A DNA stretch of 64,000 nucleotides from CAZTHM01 sp041946825 (lineage in GTDB: Bacteria; Acidobacteriota; Terriglobia; UBA7540), in the NCBI GenBank assembly GCA_041946825.1, contig JBHGBD010000001.1:372001-436000 (forward strand), read 5' to 3'. The notes under the pieces are model-generated. The model was given only the letters and a program-made list of their open reading frames with translations, did no database searches and had not been told where the DNA came from. Within the stretch, counting starts at the first letter, position 1, and each line of letters starts with the position of its first letter. Below, in pieces: positions 16,829 through 24,834 of this stretch. The position numbers and the translations under genes are program-made.

Positions 16829-17036
16829 TACGAATTACGAATTACGAAGTACGAAGGACCAAAGACCAAGGACTAAGAACTAAGGACGAAGGACTAAGGA
16901 CCAACGGCTAAGGGCCAACGACGGGAATCGTTCAATCAATCCTTGAATCTCAAATCCTGAATCTCAAATCTCCGCCGCTGTCTCCCGACTCCTGAATCCT
17001 GAATCCTGAATCCTGAATCCTGAATCCTGAATCCTG
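16829..17036. repeat. Dense short-word repeat region with a 7-base tandem array
   Basis: This gap holds near-tandem degenerate words ('cgaattacga', 'acgaaggacc', 'aaggactaag') at 16829-16921 and then six exact copies of the 7-mer CCTGAAT at 16991-17032. The same acgaattacgaa words recur after the amidase gene (54192-54222). No gene is visible. Replication slippage and expansion are a likely origin; unit length and lack of spacers exclude a CRISPR array. Confidence 0.75.
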
Positions 17037-17047
17037 TTCTCCCCTCC

Positions 17048-17077
17048 TTGACAGTTTCGCGCGCGGAATGCTAGAAA
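17048..17077 (+). promoter_or_regulatory. Strong promoter in front of the tRNA-Glu remnant
   Basis: TTGACA (17048-17053) is followed after 17 bases by CTAGAA (17071-17076), or after 18 bases by TAGAAA with an extended TG. Predicted transcription would start about ten bases before the tRNA 5' end at 17095. It resembles the metK promoter at 10245. Confidence 0.6.
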
Positions 17078-17094
17078 CGTAAATAGTCCTCTGT

Positions 17095-17153
17095 GGCGCT
17101 ATCGTCTAACGGTTAGGACGGAGCCCTCTCAAGGCTCAAATACGGGTTCGATC
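17095..17153 (+). pseudogene. tRNA-Glu (anticodon CTC) truncated in the T arm
   Basis: The 5' part is a normal tRNA-Glu: acceptor strand GGCGCTA (17095-17101), D arm GTCTAACGGTTAGGAC, perfect anticodon stem GAGCC/GGCTC (17121-17125 and 17133-17137) around loop CTCTCAA with anticodon CTC at 17128-17130, then the T-stem 5' strand ACGGG and loop TTCGATC (17042 + about 100, i.e. 17142-17153). The expected CCCGT and the 3' acceptor strand TAGCGCC are absent; instead the sequence continues as the MOSC gene read from the other strand. Without a 3' acceptor arm the product cannot be a working tRNA. The promoter upstream is intact, so the loss looks recent, or the join is an assembly artefact. Confidence 0.75.
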
Positions 17154-17709
17154 GCTCGTCAACTTCCGTGACGGCAATGCGCGCCTTGTCACCGATGCGT
17201 AGTGTTCTTCCTACCCACTTCAATTCGTCGAACGCCTCGCCGCTCGTGAGGTCCACCAGAAGGCTGGGCCGAAAACGCCAAGCGTTCTCTTTGGTTCCGG
17301 TTTCTTCCGCGATGCGCGCGACCGTTTGCCGGCTGATCAGCGAGACGGGGGCGACATCGTACGAGCCGCGGTAGTCGCGCAGCAGAAAGAGGGCTCTGCC
17401 GGACCGCGCCTCGAGCGCCTTGCGAAGTTCGTCGCTGGCAACAGGCCACTTTTCGCCACTCGCGGTAGTAACGGTCACCGACACATCCGGGGTACCCGAC
17501 TTCTCGACGGCGGTCTGGTAACGCAGCAACTCCGGCAACTCACGCGCCGTCAGCCATGGAAACGAGCTCCGCGACGCAGCCTGAACGAATGCGTAGCGCC
17601 GGTCTTCTTCAAAGCCCTGCAGCGTCAGCATCGTCGATGCCCTCGCCTCGCCCTGCATCGATTTCACCGGATACCGCGCCAGCTGACGAATTACACCCAC
17701 AGATTGCAT
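17113..17709 (-). CDS. MOSC-domain protein, C-terminally truncated
   Basis: A 198-residue product starting at ATG 17707-17709. 'VGVIRQLARYPVKSMQGEARASTMLTLQGFEEDRRYAFV' is a MOSC N-terminal beta-barrel domain and 'PVSLISRQTVARIAEETG' to 'WVGRTLRIGDKARIAVTEVDER' is the first part of the MOSC domain, used by molybdenum-cofactor sulfur carriers and mARC/YcbX-type reductases. In the family the last segment is followed by the cofactor-binding Cys and another 40-60 residues. Here it breaks off after VDER and ends with SNPYLSLERAPS, which is the antisense of the tRNA-Glu gene. The molybdenum-ligand Cys is therefore missing and the gene is probably nonfunctional. Confidence 0.75.
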   Translation of the reverse strand: MQSVGVIRQLARYPVKSMQGEARASTMLTLQGFEEDRRYAFVQAASRSSFPWLTARELPELLRYQTAVEKSGTPDVSVTVTTASGEKWPVASDELRKALEARSGRALFLLRDYRGSYDVAPVSLISRQTVARIAEETGTKENAWRFRPSLLVDLTSGEAFDELKWVGRTLRIGDKARIAVTEVDERSNPYLSLERAPS

Positions 17710-17800
17710 AGCGCCCTTCCCTCCGTGTTGAAAGAACTGCCCTTGTACTGGGGCCGCATTATACCTCCACTGGGGGCGGCGAGCCCGGCGGCGTTTTCCC

Positions 17801-17843
17801 TTGACAAATCTATTCCCTCAGAGTTATATTCCATCAGTGGAAT
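17801..17843 (+). promoter_or_regulatory. Promoter and palindromic operator of the higBA-like locus
   Basis: TTGACA (17801-17806), a 17-base spacer and TTATAT (17824-17829) form a near-consensus promoter. The perfect inverted repeat ATTCCA-TCAG-TGGAAT (17828-17843) starts inside the -10 and runs over the expected transcription start into the ATG at 17842. Autorepression by the HTH antitoxin encoded downstream is the likely function. Confidence 0.7.
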
Positions 17844-18204
17844 GAGAGGTTGAATACACGGATGAATTCGAGCAGTGGTGGAACACTCTGACCATGGAGG
17901 AGCAGGAAGAGGTCGAGGCGAAAGTAGAGTTGCTGGAGGAATTCGGCCCGACCTTGCCGCGGCCGCACTCGGACGTGGTTGTTTCATCGAGGCACGCGAA
18001 CATGAAGGAACTGCGTGCCCACGTGCAGCGGAGTCAGATCCGAATCCTTTACGCATTCGACCCCCCCGCACGGCACTTCTTTTGATCGGCGGTGTCAAGA
18101 CGGGAAATTCCCAATGGTATGAGCAATTTGTTCCTGTTGCCGATCGATTGTTTGACGAGCATTTGGAACAACTTAAGGAAGAGGGAAGAAAGCATGGCAC
18201 ATAA
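17842..18204 (+). pseudogene. HigB/RelE-like toxin gene with two frameshifts
   Basis: Joining frames gives a toxin of the phage-derived Gp49/HigB type: 'VEYTDEFEQWWNTLTMEEQEEVEAKV', then 'GPTLPRPHSDVVVSSRHANMKELRAH', 'IRILYAFDP' and, in another frame, 'RTALLLIGGVKTGNSQWYEQFVPVADRLFDEHLEQL'. The frame changes in a run of seven C (18061-18067). A second break lies at the start: ATG 17842 is separated from the toxin frame by one extra G in 'atgagaggttgaa'. Both lesions sit at homopolymers or doublets, so a sequencing error is possible, but two breaks in one short gene favour a decayed toxin. The stop at 18202-18204 overlaps the antitoxin start. Confidence 0.7.
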
Positions 18205-18514
18205 ATTCAATTCGCTTCGTGCCAAAATGGCATCCGAGTCGCTTGCGCGAGCTCGCAAGAAGGCCGAGAGCTATAAGCGGGAAATGGCGCTGGATGAACT
18301 GCGCGAGGCCCGAAAACTAACACAGGAACGGCTGGCCGAAATCCTCGGAGTCAAGCAGGCGGCCGTCTCCAAAATGGAGCGCCGCGCCGACATGTATATC
18401 AGTACCCTCATGGCCGTCGTCGAGGCGATGGGTGGGAGATTGCTCATCGAAGCCGTGTTTCCCGAGGGCAAAGTCCCCATTCGCCAGTTCCGCAAGCTCG
18501 CCAAAGCTGGTTGA
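18194..18514 (+). CDS. higA: HigA-like XRE-family antitoxin
   Basis: A 106-residue protein from ATG 18194, overlapping the end of the toxin frame by 11 bases. The upstream extension of this frame is within the toxin gene and is rejected. The helix-turn-helix is clear: 'MALDELREARKLTQERLAEILGVKQAAVSKMERRADMYISTL', followed by 'MAVVEAMGGRLLIEAVFPEG', the typical C-terminal strand of HigA antitoxins paired with Gp49-like toxins. It should neutralise the toxin and repress the palindromic promoter at 17801-17843. Unlike the toxin it is intact. Confidence 0.87.
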   Translation: MAHKFNSLRAKMASESLARARKKAESYKREMALDELREARKLTQERLAEILGVKQAAVSKMERRADMYISTLMAVVEAMGGRLLIEAVFPEGKVPIRQFRKLAKAG

Positions 18515-18645
18515 ATTCCCGATATCACAAAGCGATGTCTGCGCACCGCGCAAAGGCTAGACACAAAAAATATTGAAACTTTGAGCGGTCGCGCTGTGTC
18601 AGTACAAAGTGAAGGATGTCGGACATCAGATAGCGTGGTGGACAA

Positions 18646-19116
18646 ATGCGCCGATGGATCATCCATTCAGCGCTGCTCCTTATCCTGCTTGGGCTCGTTC
18701 TCGCCCGCTACACTCGGAAGCCCCACTCCCAGGGCATAGCGGTATGGTTGGATAGCATGGAGTGTGGGGGAACTGACGCCGGAACTGTCAGCAGAGGAGC
18801 GATCCTTCTACGAGTTAGCGAGGATGGACAGACATTCTTGAATTCGGAAAGCGCTCCGCGTCCCCGTCTTCCGACACTTCTTTCTCATATCTATAGCACT
18901 CGAGTTCGAAGGATATTGTTTTTTGATGCGGCTTACTCCACTTCGTACCAGAACGCGCTCCAAATTTTGGCTGAGTCCCAGTCAGCCGTGGAAGGCCTCA
19001 ATTTGGTTCTAGTTACGCCTGCTGTCCAGAAGAAGTGCGGCTCGCTTTGGGCCCCGATTACCGACTACTTACCTAGCAAGGGTAACCCCGCTACCACAGG
19101 CTCAAAGTCTCGCTAG
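18646..19116 (+). CDS. ExbD/TolR-like membrane-anchored protein, divergent
   Basis: A 156-residue protein with an N-terminal transmembrane helix (about 4-22, 'WIIHSALLLILLGLVLARY'). The periplasmic part follows the ExbD/TolR pattern: a strand and a 'EDGQTFLNSE' hairpin, 'PTLLSHIYSTRVRRILFFDAAYSTSYQNALQIL' and 'VEGLNLVLVTP'. In ExbD/TolR the helix carries an essential Asp, which is not obvious here, and there is no exbB-like neighbour, so it is unlikely to be a standard motor component. It has two Cys (about 40 and 130). The function is unknown. Confidence 0.5.
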   Translation: MRRWIIHSALLLILLGLVLARYTRKPHSQGIAVWLDSMECGGTDAGTVSRGAILLRVSEDGQTFLNSESAPRPRLPTLLSHIYSTRVRRILFFDAAYSTSYQNALQILAESQSAVEGLNLVLVTPAVQKKCGSLWAPITDYLPSKGNPATTGSKSR

Positions 19117-19171
19117 ACTCTGGGTTTGCCCTCTACAACCCGCCACAAGCTCGGCGGTCATTGAACCGGCC

Positions 19172-20599
19172 CTACTTTTTCTTCGGCCGGAAGAGGTGGG
19201 TCGATTGGCCGAAGAAGACTTCGGCGGATTCCATGAGGGTTTCGGAAAGGGTCGGGTGGGGGTGAATGCTGAGCTTAAGGTCGCTGGCGGTGGCGGACAT
19301 CTCGACGGCGAGAACGCCTTCGGCGATCAACTCGCCCGCGCCGGGGCCGGCAATGCCCACGCCGAGGATGCGTTCGGTTTCGGGATCGAGAATCAGCTTG
19401 GTGACGCCGTCCGAGCGGTCGAGCGTGGTGGCGCGCCCGGAGGCGCCCCAGGGAAACCTCGTGACATTGATGGGAATATTCTCATTCTTCGCCTGTGTCT
19501 CGGTCAATCCGCACCAGGCGATTTCGGGATCGGTGAAAACCACGGCGGGAATGGCGAGCGGCTCGAACGCCACTTTGTGCCCGGCGATCACTTCGACCGC
19601 CACGCGCCCTTCGTGCGAAGCCTTGTGAGCGAGCATCGGCTCGCCCGCGACGTCGCCGATAGCGAAGATCGCCGGATCGTTCGTGCGGCGCTGCAAATCC
19701 GTTTTGATAAATCCCTTCGAGTCAACCTCGACCTTGGTATTTTCCAGCCCGGGGATATCCGAATTGGGTTTGCGCCCGACGGAAACTAGAACCGTTTCGT
19801 AAACCTGCTCATCGGCGGGCGCTTCCGTGCCCTCGAATTTAATACGCAGGCCGTCCTTCACTTCCTTTGCCGACGCCACCTTGGTGTTGAGCATCACCGA
19901 TTTGCAGATTGTCCCAATCCGCTTGGCAAGCGGCGTTACGAGGTCGCGATCCACGCCGGGCAGCAGGCCATCCATCATCTCCACGACAGAAACATGACTG
20001 CCAAGCGCCGCATAAACGCTGCCCAGTTCCAGCCCGATGTAACCGCCGCCGACCACAAGCATCGTTCTGGGGAGGTGGTTCAGCGCGAGTGCTGCGGTTG
20101 AATCGAGCACGCGTGGACTATTGTTGGGGAAAACCGAAAGCGTCGCCGGCCGCGAGCCGGTGGCGAGAACGATGTTGTCGAAAGAGAGCTTCTCTTCGCC
20201 GCCCGATGTTTTCTGAACGCGCAGCGTGTGGGAGTCCACCAAACTGGCGCGACCCTGGAGGTATTTGACCGCGCGCTGCTTCGAAAGTTGGCCGAGCCCG
20301 CCGGTCAGCTTCTTGACCACACCCTGGCCCCAGGCGCGGAGCTTGGCGAGATCGATTTTCGGCTCGGAGAATTCGACTCCCCAGTTGGCAGCGTGGCGCG
20401 CTTCGTTCAAGACTTCGGCAACGTGGAGTAAGGCCTTTGACGGGATGCAGCCGTAGTAGAGGCAGACGCCGCCGGGGTTCGTCTCGGCGTCGATGAGCGT
20501 CACCTGCATTCCAAGGTCGGCGGCGAGAAACGCCGCGGCATATCCGCCCGGTCCCGCGCCTACCACGGCTAATTTTATCGGATTGGATTGTTCACTCAT
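19172..20599 (-). CDS. lpdA: Dihydrolipoyl dehydrogenase (E3)
   Basis: A 475-residue flavoprotein that reoxidises the lipoyl arm of 2-oxoacid dehydrogenase complexes with NAD+. The FAD site 'LAVVGAGPGGYAAAFLAADLG' is at the N-terminus, the redox-active disulfide is C46/C51 in 'GGVCLYYGCIPSKALL' (the intervening YYG replaces the usual NxG), the NAD site is 'MLVVGGGYIGLELGSVYAALG', and the catalytic His-Glu pair is in 'HPHPTLSETLMESAEVFFG'. The gene is the last of aceE-aceF-lpdA; a 200-base gap with structured repeats separates it from aceF. Confidence 0.95.
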   Translation of the reverse strand: MSEQSNPIKLAVVGAGPGGYAAAFLAADLGMQVTLIDAETNPGGVCLYYGCIPSKALLHVAEVLNEARHAANWGVEFSEPKIDLAKLRAWGQGVVKKLTGGLGQLSKQRAVKYLQGRASLVDSHTLRVQKTSGGEEKLSFDNIVLATGSRPATLSVFPNNSPRVLDSTAALALNHLPRTMLVVGGGYIGLELGSVYAALGSHVSVVEMMDGLLPGVDRDLVTPLAKRIGTICKSVMLNTKVASAKEVKDGLRIKFEGTEAPADEQVYETVLVSVGRKPNSDIPGLENTKVEVDSKGFIKTDLQRRTNDPAIFAIGDVAGEPMLAHKASHEGRVAVEVIAGHKVAFEPLAIPAVVFTDPEIAWCGLTETQAKNENIPINVTRFPWGASGRATTLDRSDGVTKLILDPETERILGVGIAGPGAGELIAEGVLAVEMSATASDLKLSIHPHPTLSETLMESAEVFFGQSTHLFRPKKK

Positions 20600-20623
20600 C
20601 GTTGCGCTCCATATAGATACTTG

Positions 20624-20777
20624 CCCTCACCTGTCCACCTATCGGCGGACACCCTCTCCCGATGGGAGAGGGCCAGAATTCAGAACAATGTCGGTGCCGT
20701 CTCCCCGTGGAGAGGCCTGTGATGCAAAGCTATGTCTTACCCGCCCTCTCCCTCTGGGAGAGGGGCAGGGGTGAGGG
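20624..20777. repeat. Structured intergenic repeat, copy 1 (CCCTCACC...GGTGAGGG)
   Basis: The 154-base element is bounded by CCCTCACC (20624-20631) and its complement GGTGAGGG (20770-20777). Inside are two perfect 9-bp hairpins: CCCTCTCCC-GAT-GGGAGAGGG (20652-20672) and CCCTCTCCC-TCT-GGGAGAGGG (20744-20764). A second copy of the same design lies at 37193-37299. It interrupts the aceF-lpdA operon. Confidence 0.8.
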
Positions 20778-20803
20778 GACTCGCACAAGAATTTGGTTCG
20801 CCG

Positions 20804-22141
20804 CTACCCATCGAGCGCCAGCAGGAACGGCTGCTCGAAGGCTTCGACAATCCAGCGCAGGAATCGCGCCGCGTCGGCGCCGTCGATGATCCGGTGATCG
20901 TAGGAAAGCGACAGCGGCAGCATCAAACGCGGCTGGAAGAGTCCGTTGACGAAGACGGGTTCCGTGCGTCCGCGCGAGATGCCCAGAATCGCCACTTCCG
21001 GCCAATTGACGATGGGCGAGAAATGCGTGCCGCCGATGCCGCCCAGATTCGAGATCGTGAACACGCCGCCTTCCATCTCTTCCAGCGCGGTCTTGCGATT
21101 GCGTGCGCGCTCCGCGATTTGCGCCAATTCCACCGAGAGTTCGAGGATGTTCTTCTTGTCGGCGTCACGAATCACCGGCACAAGCAGGCCGCGGTCCGTG
21201 TCCACGGCGACGCCGATGTGGACGTACTTCTTATAGACAATCTCCTCGCGCCCCAAATCCACGCTCGCGGCGAACTGAGGAAAGGTTTTGATCCCCGCCG
21301 CCACGACCTTCACAGCAATGGCCGAAAGGGTGAGCTTTCCGCCCGCCGCCGCCACGCGCGCTTCCTGCTTCTTGCGAAGCTGTTCGAGCTCAGTGATGTC
21401 GGCTTTGTCGTGGTTAGTGACGTGAGGGATCGTGGACCACGCGTGGGAGAGATGCTCAGCGGTTTTGCGACGTACGCTGCGCATCGGCTGGCGGTCGATT
21501 TCGCCCCACCGGGAAAAGTCGGGAAGCGGAACGGCCGGAGTTGGCGCGCCGGGCGCCGCTGCGCCACCCCTCGTCATTAACGCCTTCACGTAGGCTTTGA
21601 CGTCTTCTTCCTTAATCCGTCCGCCGGGGCCGGTGCCGGTAACAGCAGCGATTTCAACACCCAGTTCGCGCGCCAGCCTGCGGACCGATGGAGTCGCAGG
21701 AGCCGCAACTCTCGGCGCCTTCGGCTCGGCCGCGGGGCGAGCCGGGAGCGGCTTGGCGGCGGGGGGCGGGGCGGGGGCAGCCTTGACCGGCCTCTCCGTG
21801 GCCTTCGGGGCGACCGGCGCTTTCGCGGGCGAAGGGGTCGTTGGGGGTTTTGCCGTCCCAGCCGCCGGAGCCGGCGTCTCTCTCTTTTCGGCCTTCGCGG
21901 CGCTGCCTTCCTCAATGGTAATGATGAGCCCGCCCACCTGCAGTTTCTGGCCTTCCTTCACATGGACCGCGGTTACGGTCCCGCTCGACGGGGCAGGAAC
22001 CTCAATGGTCGCCTTGTCCGTTTCGAGCTCCACCACCGGCTGGTCTTTGGAAATCGAGTCACCGGGCGAGACGAGGACTTTCAGCACATCACCAGCGGCA
22101 ATGTTCTCGCCCAATTCCGGGAGTCTGAATTCAGTTGCCAT
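20804..22141 (-). CDS. aceF: Dihydrolipoamide acetyltransferase (pyruvate dehydrogenase E2)
   Basis: A 445-residue E2 protein from ATG 22139-22141; the frame extends upstream but without family similarity. It has one lipoyl domain (about 1-78) with the modified Lys in 'ELETDKATIEVPAP', a long Ala/Pro/Lys linker, a peripheral-subunit-binding domain ('ATPSVRRLARELGVEIAAVTGTGPGGRIKEEDV'), a second short linker and the catalytic acyltransferase domain ending in 'SLSYDHRIIDGADAARFL' with the active-site HxxxD. It forms the core of the pyruvate dehydrogenase complex and transfers acetyl groups to CoA. Fourteen bases separate it from aceE upstream. Confidence 0.95.
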   Translation of the reverse strand: MATEFRLPELGENIAAGDVLKVLVSPGDSISKDQPVVELETDKATIEVPAPSSGTVTAVHVKEGQKLQVGGLIITIEEGSAAKAEKRETPAPAAGTAKPPTTPSPAKAPVAPKATERPVKAAPAPPPAAKPLPARPAAEPKAPRVAAPATPSVRRLARELGVEIAAVTGTGPGGRIKEEDVKAYVKALMTRGGAAAPGAPTPAVPLPDFSRWGEIDRQPMRSVRRKTAEHLSHAWSTIPHVTNHDKADITELEQLRKKQEARVAAAGGKLTLSAIAVKVVAAGIKTFPQFAASVDLGREEIVYKKYVHIGVAVDTDRGLLVPVIRDADKKNILELSVELAQIAERARNRKTALEEMEGGVFTISNLGGIGGTHFSPIVNWPEVAILGISRGRTEPVFVNGLFQPRLMLPLSLSYDHRIIDGADAARFLRWIVEAFEQPFLLALDG

Positions 22142-22155
22142 GTCTGAATGGCCCT

Positions 22156-24834
22156 CTATGTCAGAACGGGGTTGACCTTCTCTGGGTTGATTTCCAACTC
22201 GCGCATCGCCTCCTGAACAACCTCGGGTTTGACCTTGCACTCTCGGCTAAGCGCGGCAAGCGTTGCCACGGTGATATGACGAGCATCGACTTCGAAGAAA
22301 TCGCGCAACGCGGCGCGCGACTCGCTCCGGCCAAAGCCGTCTGTCCCGAGCGACACAAGCCTCCCGGGCACCCAGCGCGAAATCGAGTCAGGCAGTGCCT
22401 TCAAGTAGTCCGAGGCGGCCACGAAGACCCCCGGCGCATCTTTCAGGCAGGCGGTGACGTAAGGAACTCGCGGCGTCTCGCCGGTGTGCAGATGGTTCCA
22501 ACGCTCGGTGTCGTGACCGTCGCGATAGAGTTGCTTGTAGCTCGTGACGCTCCAAACGTCGGCGGCAACGCCATACCGATCGGCCAGAATTCGCTGGGCT
22601 TTGAGCGCCTCATTCAGGATGGCTCCGCTGCCCAAGAGCTGCGCGCGCAATTTCGACGAAGGATTCTCCGCGGGCCTGACACGGTACATGCCTTTGAGGA
22701 TGCCGTCAGCCGAATCCGCAGGCATCGCCGGCATTTCGTAATTCTCATTCATCAGCGTGAGGTAATAGAAAATGCTTTCGCCGTCGTCGTACATCCGCCG
22801 GATGCCTTCCTGAATGATGACCGCGATTTCGTAAGCAAACGCGGGATCGTAAGCCAGCAAGTTGGGGACGGGATAGGCAAGCAGTTGACTTTGACCGTCC
22901 TGATGCTGCAACCCTTCGCCGGCCAGCGTGGTCCGCCCGGCGGTTCCCCCCAACAGGAATCCCCGTGTGCGCGAGTCGGCGGCAGCCCAGATGAGGTCAC
23001 CGATGCGCTGGAAGCCGAACATCGAGTAATAAATGAAGAACGGGATGGCGTTGATCTTGTATGTCAGGCAAGCCGTTCCCGCGGCGATGAACGAAGCCAT
23101 CGAGCCGGCTTCCGTAATGCCTTCCTCCAGGATCTGCCCGTTCTTCGCTTCCTTGTAGTAGAGCAGGGTTTCCTTGTCCACGGGCTCGTAGAGCTGCCCG
23201 GCGTGCGAGTAGATGCCGACCTGGCGGAAGAGCGCTTCCATCCCAAACGTCCGAGCCTCATCGGGGACAATGGGGACGATCAGCTTGCCGATTTCCGGGT
23301 GGCGCAGGAGCTTCGAGAGCATGCGCACGAAGGCCATGGTCGTGGACGCTTCGCGGCCTTCGGTGCCCTTGTAGAACTCTTCGAAAGTATTCTCCAGGTC
23401 CACTTCCAGCTTTACACAATGGAGCGTGCGCGCGGGGACGTAGCCGCCCAGGGCGCGGCGGCGCTCGTGCAAATACTGCATCTCGGGGGAATCGTCGGGC
23501 GGGCGATAAAAGGGAGCCTTAGCGACTTCTTCGTCGGAAATAGGAATGCCGAAGCGGCTGCGAAACTCGCGCAGTTCGTCTTCGTTGAGTTTCTTCTGCT
23601 GGTGAGTGATGTTTTTACCTTCGCCGGCCTCGCCAAGTCCATAGCCTTTGATCGTTCGGGCGAGGATGACGGTGGGGGAGCCTTTGTGCTCGACCGCGGA
23701 TTTGTATGCGGCATAAACCTTTTCGGGATCGTGGCCGCCGCGGCGGAGCTTGCTGATCTGCTCGTCGGAGAGATTTTGGACCATTTCCAGAAGTTGCGGG
23801 TGGGCGCCGAAAAAGTGCTGGCGAATGTACGCGCCGCTCTCCACCGAATAGCGCTGATACTCGCCGTCCACGATTTCGCCCATACGTTTGGCCAGGAGGC
23901 CATCCTTGTCATTGGCCAGCAACGAGTCCCAGTCGTCGCCCCAGAGAACCTTGATGACGTTCCAGCCGGCGCCGCGGAAAATCGCCTCGAGTTCCTGAAT
24001 GATGTGACCGTTGCCGCGCACGGGGCCGTCGAGCCGTTGCAGATTGCAGTTGATGACGAAGATGAGGTTGTCGAGCTTCTCGCGCGAAGCGAGGGTGATG
24101 GCGCCGAGCGATTCAGGTTCATCGGTCTCGCCGTCGCCTAGAAAGGCCCAGACTTTGCGGTCGGAAGGTTCCTTCAGACCGCGATCCTCGAGATAGCGGA
24201 TGAAGCGCGCCTGGTAGATCGCCATGATGGGGCTGAGCCCCATCGAAACGGAAGGGAACTCCCAGAAGTTGGGCATCAGCCAGGGGTGAGGATAAGAAGA
24301 AAGCCCGCCCCCGGCTTTCAGTTCGCGCCGGAAATTCTCAAGCTGTTCGACGGAGATGCGCCCTTCCAGAAACGCCCGGGAGTAAATCCCTGGGGAAGCG
24401 TGGCCTTGGAAATAGATGATGTCGCCATCGCCGTTCGCGCCTCGCGCACGGAAGAAGTGATGGAATCCAACTTCATAGAGCGTGGCGGCGGAAGCATAAG
24501 TCGAAATATGCCCGCCGATGCCGCTCGATTCGCGGTTGGCTCGCACCACCATGGCCATGGCGTTCCAGCGGATCAAGCTTTTGATACGCCGCTCGATTTC
24601 CCGATTTCCGGGGTAAGGCGGCTGCTTGCCAGCGGGAATCGTGTTGATGTAAGGGGTGTTGGCGGTGAAGGGAATTGGCACCCCGGCTTTGCGGGCGTGG
24701 ACCTGCAACTCGCGCAACAGCCGCGCGACGCGCTCCGGCCCGCTCTGCTGCAATACGTAGTCGAGGGATTCCCGCCACTCGCGGGTTTCGGTGATTTCCA
24801 GGTCTGTAGGTTCCACACGCGGTGTGTCGCTCAT
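22156..24834 (-). CDS. aceE: Pyruvate dehydrogenase E1 component, homodimeric type
   Basis: An 892-residue thiamine-diphosphate enzyme that decarboxylates pyruvate and acetylates the lipoyl domain of E2. The ThDP-binding motif is 'VWAFLGDGETDEPESLGAITLA' to 'FVINCNLQRLDGPVRGNG', and the homodimeric AceE type is shown by 'EIERRIKSLIRWNAMAMVVRANRESSGIGGHISTYASAATLYEVGFHHFFR' split over the N-terminal part. The C-terminal 'DGFGRSESRAALRDFFEVDARHI' is also typical. It starts at ATG 24832-24834 and heads the operon with aceF and lpdA. No regulatory gene (pdhR) is adjacent. Confidence 0.96.
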   Translation of the reverse strand: MSDTPRVEPTDLEITETREWRESLDYVLQQSGPERVARLLRELQVHARKAGVPIPFTANTPYINTIPAGKQPPYPGNREIERRIKSLIRWNAMAMVVRANRESSGIGGHISTYASAATLYEVGFHHFFRARGANGDGDIIYFQGHASPGIYSRAFLEGRISVEQLENFRRELKAGGGLSSYPHPWLMPNFWEFPSVSMGLSPIMAIYQARFIRYLEDRGLKEPSDRKVWAFLGDGETDEPESLGAITLASREKLDNLIFVINCNLQRLDGPVRGNGHIIQELEAIFRGAGWNVIKVLWGDDWDSLLANDKDGLLAKRMGEIVDGEYQRYSVESGAYIRQHFFGAHPQLLEMVQNLSDEQISKLRRGGHDPEKVYAAYKSAVEHKGSPTVILARTIKGYGLGEAGEGKNITHQQKKLNEDELREFRSRFGIPISDEEVAKAPFYRPPDDSPEMQYLHERRRALGGYVPARTLHCVKLEVDLENTFEEFYKGTEGREASTTMAFVRMLSKLLRHPEIGKLIVPIVPDEARTFGMEALFRQVGIYSHAGQLYEPVDKETLLYYKEAKNGQILEEGITEAGSMASFIAAGTACLTYKINAIPFFIYYSMFGFQRIGDLIWAAADSRTRGFLLGGTAGRTTLAGEGLQHQDGQSQLLAYPVPNLLAYDPAFAYEIAVIIQEGIRRMYDDGESIFYYLTLMNENYEMPAMPADSADGILKGMYRVRPAENPSSKLRAQLLGSGAILNEALKAQRILADRYGVAADVWSVTSYKQLYRDGHDTERWNHLHTGETPRVPYVTACLKDAPGVFVAASDYLKALPDSISRWVPGRLVSLGTDGFGRSESRAALRDFFEVDARHITVATLAALSRECKVKPEVVQEAMRELEINPEKVNPVLT

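Noticed and set aside
16991..17032. CRISPR-like array
   Set aside because: Units are 7 bases in direct tandem with no spacers, and there are no cas genes.
18083..18085. TGA in the higB-like frame as a second selenocysteine codon
   Set aside because: The frame changes before it in a seven-C run and similarity continues in another frame, so it is a frameshift artefact; no SECIS-like hairpin follows.
22135..24141. 668-residue plus-strand reading frame
   Set aside because: It is the antisense shadow of aceE, whose ThDP motifs and operon context are unambiguous.
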